Of a stretch of 64,000 nucleotides of DNA, positions 52,794 through 60,759 are shown in pieces; position 1 is the stretch's first letter, and the number at the start of each line of letters is the position of its first letter. Made by a program: the position numbers and the translations under genes. Source of the stretch: CBDIHP01 sp965279195 (GTDB taxonomy: Bacteria > Planctomycetota > Planctomycetia > Isosphaerales > Isosphaeraceae). The DNA lies in the NCBI GenBank assembly GCA_965279195.1, contig CBDIHP010000042.1:1-64000 (forward strand), written 5' to 3'. Under the pieces are notes generated by a model, which was not told where the DNA came from, made no database searches, and saw only the letters and a list, made by a program, of their open reading frames with translations.

Positions 52794-53783
52794 ATGCCAT
52801 TTCGCTCGGCTTCGTCTCGACTGGTCGTCGCCGCACTCGGGGCCCTGAGCGTCCCGGTCCCGGCCCTCCTGGCGCAACAGCCCGGCAATCCGAGAGGGGC
52901 GGTCGCCTCCCCGGCCCAGAGAGGACAGGCCCCGGTCGGCCGCCCGGCCCCGGCGCAGGGGGCGGCAACCCGTGCCCAGCCCGCCCCGCCGGCGTTGACC
53001 CCGGAGCAGGTGGCGGCCAACCAGAAGCGGATGGACCAACTCCTGGCGCAGTGGGAGGCGAGGTCGTCGCAGATCACCTCGCTTTCGGTCGGCCTGGAGC
53101 GGGTCGACAAGAATCCGGTCTGGAACGATACGACCCAGTACAGCGGCGTGGCCCTGCTCAAGAGCCCGAACCTGGCGTGCCTCGAATTCAACAAGAACGT
53201 CGCCGAAGAGGGCCAGCCGCCCAAGATGGTCCCGCACGACCGGATCGTCTGCACCGGCAAGGAAGTGTATCAGTACCTCTACGATACGAAACAAATCTTC
53301 ATCTATCCGCTGGCCGCGGAGGACCGCAAGCGGGCCCTCGAAGAAGGCCCGCTGCCCTTCCTCTTCAACATGAAGGCGGCCGACGCCAAGATGCGGTACA
53401 GCATGAACTTGCTGAACGAGACCGACGAGTTCTACATGATCGCCATCGTCCCCCGCATGACGATCGACCAGGAGAGCTTCGGCCGGGCGTTCGTGCAGCT
53501 CAACAAGCAGACGTTCCTGCCGAAGCGGCTCGTCCTGGTCGCCCCCAACGGCAAGGACACGCAGGATTTCACGATCAAGAACATCGCCGCGAACAAGGAG
53601 ATCAACCCGCAGTTCCTCTCCGGCGGCGTGTTCAACGGCTGGAAGGTCGTGCGGAATCCGAAGCCCGAGGACGTGCAGCGCCCCGCCCCGGGTGGTGCCG
53701 CGGCGGCCGCGCGTGGCGTGGGCCAGCCCATCCAGCCCCGCGCCCGGGATGGCAGGGCTCCGGCCAAGGGCGTCCCCCGCTGA
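52794..53783 (+). CDS. Exported TIGR03009-like planctomycete protein
   Basis: 329 residues; ATG 52794 with AAGGA eight bases upstream. The signal peptide ends near ALLAQ (residue ~27), then comes a Pro/Ala/Gln-rich linker and a folded region (~70-290) with 'QLLAQWEARSSQITSLSVGLERVDKNPVWN', 'DRIVCTGKEVYQYLYDTKQIFIYPL', 'FLFNMKAADAKMRYSMNLL', 'FLPKRLVLVAPNGKDTQDFTI'. Strand order and the recurrent 'F...A.V.LNK.TFLP..L.L..PNG' pattern resemble LolA-type domains, in keeping with the planctomycete-specific secreted family TIGR03009. The C-terminal ~40 residues are again Pro/Ala/Arg-rich. Function unknown; an envelope lipoprotein-carrier role is conceivable. Confidence 0.75.
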   Translation: MPFRSASSRLVVAALGALSVPVPALLAQQPGNPRGAVASPAQRGQAPVGRPAPAQGAATRAQPAPPALTPEQVAANQKRMDQLLAQWEARSSQITSLSVGLERVDKNPVWNDTTQYSGVALLKSPNLACLEFNKNVAEEGQPPKMVPHDRIVCTGKEVYQYLYDTKQIFIYPLAAEDRKRALEEGPLPFLFNMKAADAKMRYSMNLLNETDEFYMIAIVPRMTIDQESFGRAFVQLNKQTFLPKRLVLVAPNGKDTQDFTIKNIAANKEINPQFLSGGVFNGWKVVRNPKPEDVQRPAPGGAAAAARGVGQPIQPRARDGRAPAKGVPR

Positions 53784-53824
53784 GGCGGACGGCAGGTTTC
53801 ACTCCCTCCGGCGACCGAATCGGG

Positions 53825-53852
53825 ACGCCGCGGAACGATCGTTTCGCGGCGT
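53825..53852. terminator. 28-base palindrome after the TIGR03009-like gene
   Basis: Arms ACGCCGCG (53825-53832) and CGCGGCGT (53845-53852) around AACGATCGTT, so nearly the whole unit is self-complementary. It lies just before the promoter at 53863. Confidence 0.5.
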
Positions 53853-53862
53853 TCTCGCGTGT

Positions 53863-53891
53863 TTGACGAGGCCTGCGCCCGGGTCTATAAT
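53863..53891 (+). promoter_or_regulatory. Consensus sigma70-type promoter for the NfeD-like gene
   Basis: TTGACG (53863-53868), exactly 17 bases, TATAAT (53886-53891). The leader would be about 150 bases. Confidence 0.75.
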
Positions 53892-54045
53892 CGCCGTTGG
53901 TATCGAGCAGAAGGGGCGTTTGTCCGCGGAATCGGACAGCCCCGTCCGCCCTCCCGGTCGCGGTCGGCGCCGTCCGACGGCTCTCATTCCGTGGCCCGGG
54001 GCGGCCTTTCTGCCCGGCCGTTCGAGCGGAGGGAGTCCGAACGCA

Positions 54046-56301
54046 ATGTTTCGATCCATCTCGACCCGCCTCGCCGTCGCCCAGCTCGAAACCGCTCGAA
54101 TCCACCCCCCATCGCTCTTGCTGACCTCGGCCATCCTCCTCGCCTTCGCGGGCGACGGCTATTCGCAGGTCAATCCGCAACCGGCCGCGCCCGCCGGCGG
54201 GGCCGAGCGCACGGGGGGCAGTCCCGGCCAGTTCCTCACGATCGAGGAGCCGATCGACAGCGAGGTCCTGACCCGGATCAAGAACTCGGCCAAGCAGGTC
54301 CTCGCGCGATCCTCCCAGAAGGGCTCCGATCGCCCGATCCTGGTCTTCGAGATCCGGCCGGGCAAGGTCCGGCCCGGCGGCTCCGAATTCGGCAGCTCCT
54401 ACGACCTCGCCAACTTCCTCTCCACCGAGCTGGAAGGCGCGAAGATGGTCGTCGCCTACGTGCCCGAGCCCCTCCAGGGCTACGCAACCCTCGCCGCGCT
54501 CGCGTGCGAGGAGATCGTGATGGGCCCCGACGCCTCCCTCGGGCCGATCACGCCCGAAGGGTCGAACGCGTCGGCCGGCTACAAGGATCCGATCCGGTTC
54601 CTCGCCACGCGTCGCGGACGCGAGCCGGACCTCTTCCTCGGTATGTTCGACCGCAACCTCGACCTCCGCACCATCCGGACGGCCGACAAGCAGTTGCATC
54701 ACGTCCTGGCCGAGAACGTCGCCGAGTTCACCAAGAATCACCAGGTGATCGACGACAGCCCCGCCTGGGGCGACGGCCGGCGCGGGGTGCTCTCGGCGAG
54801 GAAGGCCCGCGACGAGGGGTTCGCCAAGCTCATCGCCGACAACCGGATGGAGATCGCCAACTTCTATGACATGGCCGGCAAGGCCCTGGCGAATGACCCC
54901 ACCCTGCTCGCCGAACTCAAGCCGGTCTGGATCCAGATCGAGGGGCGGCTGGACACGGGCAAGGAGTCGTACCTCCGGCGCCGGATCGAGCAGGCGCGGG
55001 TCGAGAACGCCAACATGATCCTCTTCCAGATCAGCAGCGAGGGGGGGATCGACACGGCGGCCGACAACGTCGCGGGGCTGATCGCCGGGCTCAAGGACAT
55101 GAAGACGGTCGCCTACATCGACGACCGGGCGCTCGGGGTCGCGACCCTGATCCCCCTGGCCTGCGACGAGATCTTCTTCCAGCACGAAGGGCGGATTGGC
55201 GACGTCCGCCTGATCCTCCCCGGATCCGGCCGGGGGATCGAACTGTCGGCGCCCCAGGTCGCCGGGCTGTCGAAGCGGGCCGAGGCCCTCGCCGCGCAGA
55301 AGGGCCACCCGCCAGCGGTCGCCCGTGCCATGATCGAGCGGAACATGGAACTCTGGGAGGCGAAGGACGCCAAGACCGGCGCCCGCGTCTTCCTCGACAA
55401 GGCGACCCTCCAGGCCGACCCCGCGCGTTATCTGGAGGCCCAGAAGCGCAAGGAAGCCGGCGAGCGGCTGACCCTCGTCTCCAACGAGGCCGCATCGTTC
55501 GGGCTCGGGCAGGAGGTCTCGAACGTCGAGGACCTCAAGAGCGTTTTCGGGCTCCGTGGCAAGATCATCAAGATCGAGCGGCCGACCTGGGTCGACGGCC
55601 TGGTCGCCGTGCTGACGACACCTACCGTGAGCTGGCTCCTGCTGTTCGTCGGGATCTTCATGCTGATCCTGGAGGTGAAGATCCCCGGGACCGGCCTCTC
55701 GGCCATCATCTCGGCGCTGGCGTTCATCCTCTTCTTCTGGAGCCGCTACCTCACGGGCACGGCCGACCAGCTCGAAATCCTGCTGTTCCTGGTCGGGATC
55801 GTCTGCCTGGCGATGGAGCTGTTCGTGTTCCCGGGCTTCGGCGTCTTCGGGATGAGCGGGATCGTCCTGATCCTGGTGAGCATCGTCATGGCCAGCCACA
55901 CGTTCGTCTGGCCGACCCAGGAATATGAATACCGTCAAATGGCGGGGACGCTCCTGCAACTGACGGCCGTCCTGGTGACCGTCGCGGGCGGGGCCGTGCT
56001 TCTGGGCCGGTACTTCCCGTCGTTGCCGATCTTCAACCGGATGGTCCTCAAGGCCGAGCCCTGGAACACGGTCGACGTCGAGGACCCGTTCGCGAAGCCG
56101 TCAATGGAAGGCTACGAGTCGCTGGCCTTCCTCCTGGGCGAGTCCGGGCGCACCACGACCGTCCTCCGCCCGACGGGCAAGGCGAAGTTCGGCGAGATGG
56201 TCGTCGAGGTCACCGCCCCCGGCGCCTATCTCGATCCGGATACCCTGGTCGAGGTCATCGAAGTCCAGGGCAAGCGCATCGTCGTCCGTCCCGTGGGCTG
56301 A
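54046..56301 (+). CDS. NfeD-family membrane protein with tandem ClpP/crotonase-like domains
   Basis: 751 residues from ATG 54046 (GGGAG upstream). A signal region (~20-40) is followed by two successive ClpP-like domains (~75-220 and ~290-480), then transmembrane segments (~525-620: 'LLLFVGIFMLILEVKIPGTG', 'LLFLVGIVCLAMELFVFPGFG', 'ILILVSIVMASHTFVW') and a C-terminal OB-fold NfeD domain (~680-751). NfeD proteases use a Ser in an 'ASAG' motif and a Lys; here the second domain reads ALGVATLIPLACDEI and the first YATLAALACEEIVMGP, so the Ser is not where expected and activity may be lost. NfeD proteins pair with flotillin/stomatin proteins; floA is about 5 kb away. Confidence 0.85.
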   Translation: MFRSISTRLAVAQLETARIHPPSLLLTSAILLAFAGDGYSQVNPQPAAPAGGAERTGGSPGQFLTIEEPIDSEVLTRIKNSAKQVLARSSQKGSDRPILVFEIRPGKVRPGGSEFGSSYDLANFLSTELEGAKMVVAYVPEPLQGYATLAALACEEIVMGPDASLGPITPEGSNASAGYKDPIRFLATRRGREPDLFLGMFDRNLDLRTIRTADKQLHHVLAENVAEFTKNHQVIDDSPAWGDGRRGVLSARKARDEGFAKLIADNRMEIANFYDMAGKALANDPTLLAELKPVWIQIEGRLDTGKESYLRRRIEQARVENANMILFQISSEGGIDTAADNVAGLIAGLKDMKTVAYIDDRALGVATLIPLACDEIFFQHEGRIGDVRLILPGSGRGIELSAPQVAGLSKRAEALAAQKGHPPAVARAMIERNMELWEAKDAKTGARVFLDKATLQADPARYLEAQKRKEAGERLTLVSNEAASFGLGQEVSNVEDLKSVFGLRGKIIKIERPTWVDGLVAVLTTPTVSWLLLFVGIFMLILEVKIPGTGLSAIISALAFILFFWSRYLTGTADQLEILLFLVGIVCLAMELFVFPGFGVFGMSGIVLILVSIVMASHTFVWPTQEYEYRQMAGTLLQLTAVLVTVAGGAVLLGRYFPSLPIFNRMVLKAEPWNTVDVEDPFAKPSMEGYESLAFLLGESGRTTTVLRPTGKAKFGEMVVEVTAPGAYLDPDTLVEVIEVQGKRIVVRPVG

Positions 56302-56302
56302 C

Positions 56303-56440
56303 TTTGGAGTGCGGGAGCGACGCTGCCGCTTTCGACGGGGTCGGGAAGAACCCTGGCGATCGGAACTACCTCAAGTCCTCACCCGTTCCATTGGCGAACC
56401 TACCGGGAGGTAGGCGGCAGCCGGACGGCCGCACTCCAAG
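56303..56440. repeat. MITE-like element with CTTGGAGTGCGG ends between convergent stops
   Basis: TTGGAGTGCGG (56304-56314) and its complement CCGCACTCCAA (56429-56439) bound ~135 bases that exactly fill the space between the stop codons at 56301 and 56441. The interior (GACGCTGCCGC and AGGTAGGCGGCAGC) gives a second partial pairing. No coding potential. Confidence 0.6.
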
Positions 56441-58321
56441 TTAGGGGCGGGGGAGGATTCTCGGGATCAGGCCTTCCTCGACGGGCGCGACGTTCAGGTC
56501 GAGGCCGAGGCCGGGCTGGGGGGCGTCGGGGTTGCGGTGTCCGAGGGGGGTGGTGTCGACGGGCGTCTCGTGGCGGATCATCTCGCGGACGCGGGCGACC
56601 TTGGCCTGGAGGTAGTTCGTCCAGTTGATCTCGTTCGAGAGGTCGGGGACCAGGACGGTCCCCCGGGAGGTCTCCTCGACCCGGTAGGTCCCGGATCGGC
56701 TGGTGTCGCGGAGGTAGCGGATCGTCCGCTCGGCGGCGTCCATCTCGCCCTCGCCGAGGAGGATCTGAGCCCGCACGCCCAGCAACGCCCTGCGCTGCTG
56801 GCGGGATTCCACGAGGTTCTCCAGGCGATCGAGCGAGAACCCGGCGGACGGGTAGTCCTCGCGGAGCATGTCGAAGAACAGCCGGGCCTCGGCGAGCATC
56901 CGGTCCTGGGCCGCGTCGAGCGGCGGGGCGTCGGCCGGGCGGTTGCAGAGCGGGCGTCCGAGCCGTCCGAGCCGGCGGAGTCGGAGGCTGAGCTCGCTGT
57001 TCTCGGCGACCTCGCCCCGGACCGGGAGCCGGATCGGCCGGGCGACCGGGGCGTTCCGGTCGGCGGTGAGCCAGGAGGTCTGGAGCAGCCGGTTGGCGTG
57101 ATGCGCCAGGAACCCGATCCAGGCCATCCGCGCCTGGTCGTCGGGCACCAGGAACGTGGCGGTGTTGCCGGCGTGGAGGTCGAGGACGACGGGCGGCAGC
57201 CGGAATTCCGGCTCGCCCACCCGGAAAGCCAGGTGGCCTCCGTCGGGCGAGACCGAGAGCGAGCCCATCGTCATGTTCATGTCGATGGGGGCGAAATTCT
57301 TGTAGGGGACACCGTCGCGCACCTGATACCAGGCGAGCTGTCGGGGCTGGCCCTCGACCGCGATGGTGTGGAAGAGGTTCTCGCCATCCCGGTCGATGGC
57401 GAAGGAGGTCCCCTGCACCGGCCGCTGCCGGACGGGGCTGGACTCGGTCGAGAGCGAGCGGATGGAGTCGACCATGCCGGTCTCGACCTGGACGCGGACC
57501 AGTTCGAGTCGCTCGGTCGGCGGGCGGTCGCCCTGTCGGTTGGTCTTGTGGACCATGGCCAGGAGGCCCGAGCTGTCGCGGGTCCAGACCGGGGCCTGCC
57601 CCGCCTGGCCGACGTCGAGCAGGGTCCGGGGGATCCCGCCGTTCACCTCGGAGACGGTGAGCTGGTCGCTCTCTCCCCTCACGAAGTAGGCGAGCTTGCC
57701 GCCGTCGCCCGACCAGGCCGGGAGGAACGCGTCGTCGATGAACCGGACGACCCGGCCGTTGCCGGCCTGGATGATCAGGGTGCCCGGGGGATCCACCTGG
57801 GGCAGCGCCAGGTGGTGGCCGTCGGGGCTCCAGACGACCGCCTGCCCCGGGAGCCGGTCGGCCTCGGGGGGCAGCTCCTTCATCGGATGCGAGTGAACGA
57901 CCCGCTTACGCTCCAGGCCCTCGCGCAGCACCACCTCCAGCCGGAGGCCCGCCGGTTCCTGCCCCCGGGGCCGTTCGACGATCCGGACGTAGCCCAGCGA
58001 GCGGCCGTCGGGCGACCAGCCGGGCGAGCCGATCGGCAAGGGGGATTCCTCGATCAGGATCGACGCCGAGTTGTCGAACCGGCTGACCCAGAGTTGATAG
58101 GAGCGGGCGGCTCCGCGAGGCCGCTCCCAGATGCCGGGGCCGTCGTTCCGGAAGAGCCAGCCCGGCTTGAGGTTGAGATCGGCCGGCGGGGCCTCGGTGA
58201 CGTAGGCCAGCCAGCGGCCGTCGGGCGACCAGCCGAGCGGGGTGTGTAGGCAGCCGAACCCGACGGCGAGGCAAACGACGCCCAGGATGATCCGGCCCCC
58301 AGCGCGTCTGTTCCTCGCCAT
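56441..58321 (-). CDS. Lipoprotein with PD40/WD40-like (TolB-type) beta-propeller
   Basis: 626 residues from ATG 58321 with GAGGG about eight bases upstream. The signal has a lipobox VGFGC (Cys ~24). Repeated 'W(S/T)PDGRWLAYV', 'WSPDGRSLGYV', 'WSPDGHHLALP', 'WSGDGGKLAYF', 'WTRDSSGLLAMV', 'VSPDGGHLAFRV' units are PD40 blades, about six or seven in all, filling residues ~25-400. The C-terminal ~220 residues are helical with 'QRRALLGVRAQILLGEGEMDAAERTIRYL', TPR-like. It is probably an envelope scaffold or sensor; the propeller type also occurs in TolB and in peptidase-associated domains, but no peptidase is fused here. Confidence 0.82.
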   Translation of the reverse strand: MARNRRAGGRIILGVVCLAVGFGCLHTPLGWSPDGRWLAYVTEAPPADLNLKPGWLFRNDGPGIWERPRGAARSYQLWVSRFDNSASILIEESPLPIGSPGWSPDGRSLGYVRIVERPRGQEPAGLRLEVVLREGLERKRVVHSHPMKELPPEADRLPGQAVVWSPDGHHLALPQVDPPGTLIIQAGNGRVVRFIDDAFLPAWSGDGGKLAYFVRGESDQLTVSEVNGGIPRTLLDVGQAGQAPVWTRDSSGLLAMVHKTNRQGDRPPTERLELVRVQVETGMVDSIRSLSTESSPVRQRPVQGTSFAIDRDGENLFHTIAVEGQPRQLAWYQVRDGVPYKNFAPIDMNMTMGSLSVSPDGGHLAFRVGEPEFRLPPVVLDLHAGNTATFLVPDDQARMAWIGFLAHHANRLLQTSWLTADRNAPVARPIRLPVRGEVAENSELSLRLRRLGRLGRPLCNRPADAPPLDAAQDRMLAEARLFFDMLREDYPSAGFSLDRLENLVESRQQRRALLGVRAQILLGEGEMDAAERTIRYLRDTSRSGTYRVEETSRGTVLVPDLSNEINWTNYLQAKVARVREMIRHETPVDTTPLGHRNPDAPQPGLGLDLNVAPVEEGLIPRILPRP

Positions 58322-58482
58322 GCCGTCGCCCTCAAAATGACGGAACGAACCCAATCCGCAGGCCGCACTCCGCGCCCCATATTATAGGCAGCACCCGTCG
58401 AGTCTTCCCATGACAACCATCCCGAAAAGCACGACCGCCGAGTTTGGCCACCGATGAATTTGGGTAATCTGGGAGGTCTGAT

Positions 58483-58510
58483 TTGACGGAGAAGGATAGC
58501 GATGTAAACT
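58483..58510 (+). promoter_or_regulatory. Promoter of the acyl-assembly block, with hairpin leader
   Basis: TTGACG (58483-58488), 16-base spacer, TAAACT (58505-58510). The implied leader of about 165 bases contains a hairpin CCTTGCGGG...CCCGCATAAGG at 58559-58582. The remaining part of the 58322-58682 gap is A/T-richer and holds no gene. Confidence 0.55.
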
Positions 58511-58682
58511 CGCAGTGTTCGACCTGAACCTCAGCGGAAGCGGGGGTTAGGGCGTTGGCCTTGCGGGGAATCCCGCATAAGGCTACATTGATTGGCTTGA
58601 CATAAGCTCACCTGACCGGGCCGACGATTGTTGGGTGCCCCGGGTCGGTCGAGATGGCAACTTTGAGAGTCCGGGGCGTCCC

Positions 58683-59240
58683 ATGAGATTCGTTCTGGTC
58701 GATCGGATCACGGAGCTCGAGCAGGGCCAGTCCCTGGTGGCGGTGAAGAACCTCTCGCTCTCGGAGGAGTACCTGGCCGACCACTTCCCGGGCTTCCCGG
58801 TGATGCCGGGGGTGCTCATGCTGGAGGCCTTGACCCAGGCGGGCGCGTGGCTGATCCGGGACATGGAGGACTTCGCGCACAGCGTGATCGTCCTCAAGCG
58901 GGCGAAGATGATCAAGTACGGCAGCTTCGTCGAGCCCGGCCGCCAGCTCCAGCTGAAGGTCCAGCTCGTCTCGGACAACGGCGTGGAGACGACGTTCAAG
59001 GGCGAGGGGACGATCGAGGGCCAGGCGGTGGTCAAGGGCCAGTTCGTCACGACCCGGTCGAACCTCCGCGACAAGGATCCCGAGCTGCACAAGACCGACG
59101 CCACGATCGTCTCGGGCCTCCGCGAACTCTATGCCACGCTCCGCAAGGGCTCGGTCGGGGCCAAGGCGATCGTCCGAGATGGGGCGCCCGATTCGGCGAG
59201 CCCTGTGCCCGTCCAGTCCCCGACCCGGGTGGGTTCGTGA
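58683..59240 (+). CDS. 3-hydroxyacyl-ACP dehydratase, FabZ-like hot-dog protein (first copy)
   Basis: 185 residues from ATG 58683. The hot-dog fold has the FabZ active-site stretch HFPGFPVMPGVLMLEA with H34 and E48, the catalytic pair at the canonical spacing of 14. It would dehydrate 3-hydroxyacyl-ACP to the trans-2-enoyl chain. The C-terminal ~40 residues after 'ELHKTDATIVSGLRELY' form an extra tail (about 30 residues longer than E. coli FabZ). It is the first gene after the promoter at 58483. A paralogue of different sequence lies 900 bases downstream, so the two may have different chain or position specificity. Confidence 0.88.
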   Translation: MRFVLVDRITELEQGQSLVAVKNLSLSEEYLADHFPGFPVMPGVLMLEALTQAGAWLIRDMEDFAHSVIVLKRAKMIKYGSFVEPGRQLQLKVQLVSDNGVETTFKGEGTIEGQAVVKGQFVTTRSNLRDKDPELHKTDATIVSGLRELYATLRKGSVGAKAIVRDGAPDSASPVPVQSPTRVGS

Positions 59241-59507
59241 GGATGGCGCGGGTTGTGCGGGCCCGGCTGAGGTTGCAAGGATTGCCCGAAGATATCAAGA
59301 TAGGCGACGACACGGAGACGCTCCGGTCGGTGGCGGCGGCCCTCCGCGCACGGGTTACCTGCGTGGGCGTTGCATTGACACGGCCTCATTGAAGTTCACC
59401 CCTTGGCTTCGCCGACCTAGAAAAGAGGGCATCGACTCGCTCTCGGCGGCCGAAGAAACGTCCCTGTCCAGAGATCCGGAGCGATCTTCCTGTTTTACGA
59501 GGATGCT

Positions 59508-59894
59508 ATGCCGACGCACGACGAGATTTTCCAGAAAGTTCAAGCGACCTTGGTGGATGCCCTCGGTGTCGATGAGGATGACGTCCAGGCCGATTCGACC
59601 CTCCAGGGCGACCTCGGGGCCGAGTCCATCGACTTCCTCGACATCGTCTTCCGCCTCGAGCGGAACTTCGGGATCAAGATCCCGCGCGGCGAGCTGTTCC
59701 CCGAGAACGTCGTCTCCGACCCGGAGATGATCAAGGACGGGAAGCTCACCGGCAAGGGCCTCGACGAGCTGAAGTCGAAGATGCCCTACGCCGACCTGTC
59801 GGCCTTCTCTGCCGATCCGGACGTCGAGAAGATCGGCGACCTGTACACGGTCGACATGCTGGTGCACTACGTTTCCAGCAAGCTTTCGGCCTGA
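59508..59894 (+). CDS. Acyl carrier protein, extended form
   Basis: 128 residues, about 45 more than a standard ACP. S40 in LGAESIDFLDIVF is the phosphopantetheine site (usually DSL; here ESI). Helix 2 after it (IDFLDIVFRLERNFGIKIPRG) is typical. The additional residues lie in a loop after helix 2 ('ENVVSDPEMIKDGKLTGKGLDELKSKMPYADLSAFSAD') and the protein ends in a helix 'YTVDMLVHYVSSKLSA', the normal ACP last helix. A similar variant is expected for the ACP whose tail is at 1-79. A clear terminator follows, so this and the first dehydratase may form one transcript. Confidence 0.9.
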   Translation: MPTHDEIFQKVQATLVDALGVDEDDVQADSTLQGDLGAESIDFLDIVFRLERNFGIKIPRGELFPENVVSDPEMIKDGKLTGKGLDELKSKMPYADLSAFSADPDVEKIGDLYTVDMLVHYVSSKLSA

Positions 59895-60021
59895 GGCCGA
59901 CCGGGCGACGCACGGATTCTCCGCGAGCCCGCCCTCCACACGGGGGCGGGCCGGGGACGCCGGCCGGCGGCGGGTCTCAGACCCCACCTCGGCCCGCGAC
60001 GGGACACGGATGTTCGACAGG

Positions 60022-60048
60022 AAGGCCCCCCGCGGGGCCTTTTGATTT
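60022..60048 (+). terminator. Rho-independent terminator after the ACP gene
   Basis: AAGGCCCC (60022-60029), CCGC loop, GGGGCCTT (60034-60041), then TTGATTT. It would separate the ACP from the second dehydratase unless read through. Confidence 0.75.
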
Positions 60049-60120
60049 CGAGACGATCGGGCGGTGCGTCCGCGCCGCCTCCACTCGCCAAGCTGGACCC
60101 CTTGCGCGGATGACGTTCCC

Positions 60121-60654
60121 ATGCGCTGGATCTGGATCGACAAATTCCTGGAGTTCCGCAGCGGCCAGTTCGCCCGCGCGATCAAGAACCTGACCCTGGC
60201 CGAGGAACACCTCCACGACCACTTCCCCGGATACCCGGTCATGCCCGCGTCCCTCATCATCGAGGGTCTGGCCCAGACCGGCGGGATCCTGGTGGGCGAG
60301 GCGGGCGGGTTCGTCCAGAAGGTCGTCCTGGCCAAGATCCCCCGCGCTGAGTTCTTCGGCGTCGCCTGCGCCGGCGATCAGCTCATCTACGAGGTCACCC
60401 TGACCGACCTGCGTGCCGAGGGGGCCGTGGTCGAGGGCAAGGCGTTCCTCAACGGCGAACTCCTGGCCGACACCGAGATCGTCTTCGCCCACCTGGACAA
60501 CACCCGGGCGAACCAGATCTTCGGGCCCAAGAACTTCGTCTTCACCCAGCAGTTGCTCGGGGTGCTCGACCTGGCCAAGGCCCAGCAGCGGGCCGCCGCG
60601 GCGACCGCCGCCGTCGAGGTCGTGCCCGAATCCAACGGGACCCACGGCGGTTGA
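60121..60654 (+). CDS. 3-hydroxyacyl-ACP dehydratase, FabZ-like hot-dog protein (second copy)
   Basis: 177 residues from ATG 60121. It has HFPGYPVMPASLIIEG with H34 and E48, the same catalytic geometry as the copy at 58683, which it resembles throughout ('NLTLAEEHLHDHFPG' versus 'NLSLSEEYLADHFPG'). In the position of the usual Gly after 'MP' it has Ala-Ser. Two dehydratases beside one ACP recur in aryl-polyene and similar type II clusters. The C-terminal tail is Ala-rich. Next comes the cysteine-less ketosynthase. Confidence 0.88.
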   Translation: MRWIWIDKFLEFRSGQFARAIKNLTLAEEHLHDHFPGYPVMPASLIIEGLAQTGGILVGEAGGFVQKVVLAKIPRAEFFGVACAGDQLIYEVTLTDLRAEGAVVEGKAFLNGELLADTEIVFAHLDNTRANQIFGPKNFVFTQQLLGVLDLAKAQQRAAAATAAVEVVPESNGTHGG

Positions 60655-60759
60655 TCGCCCCCGTGGCTTGACCCTCGACCCAAGATACCGCAACACCGCT
60701 TCACAACGACCGACCCCGGCCCGGCCCGCCCCGCGCGGCGATGATGGATGAGTTCCGCC

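Noticed and set aside
59375..59380. TTGACA before the ACP gene
   Set aside because: The 17-base-spaced hexamer is ACCCCT; a weaker TTCACC/TAGAAA pair follows, but neither is convincing.
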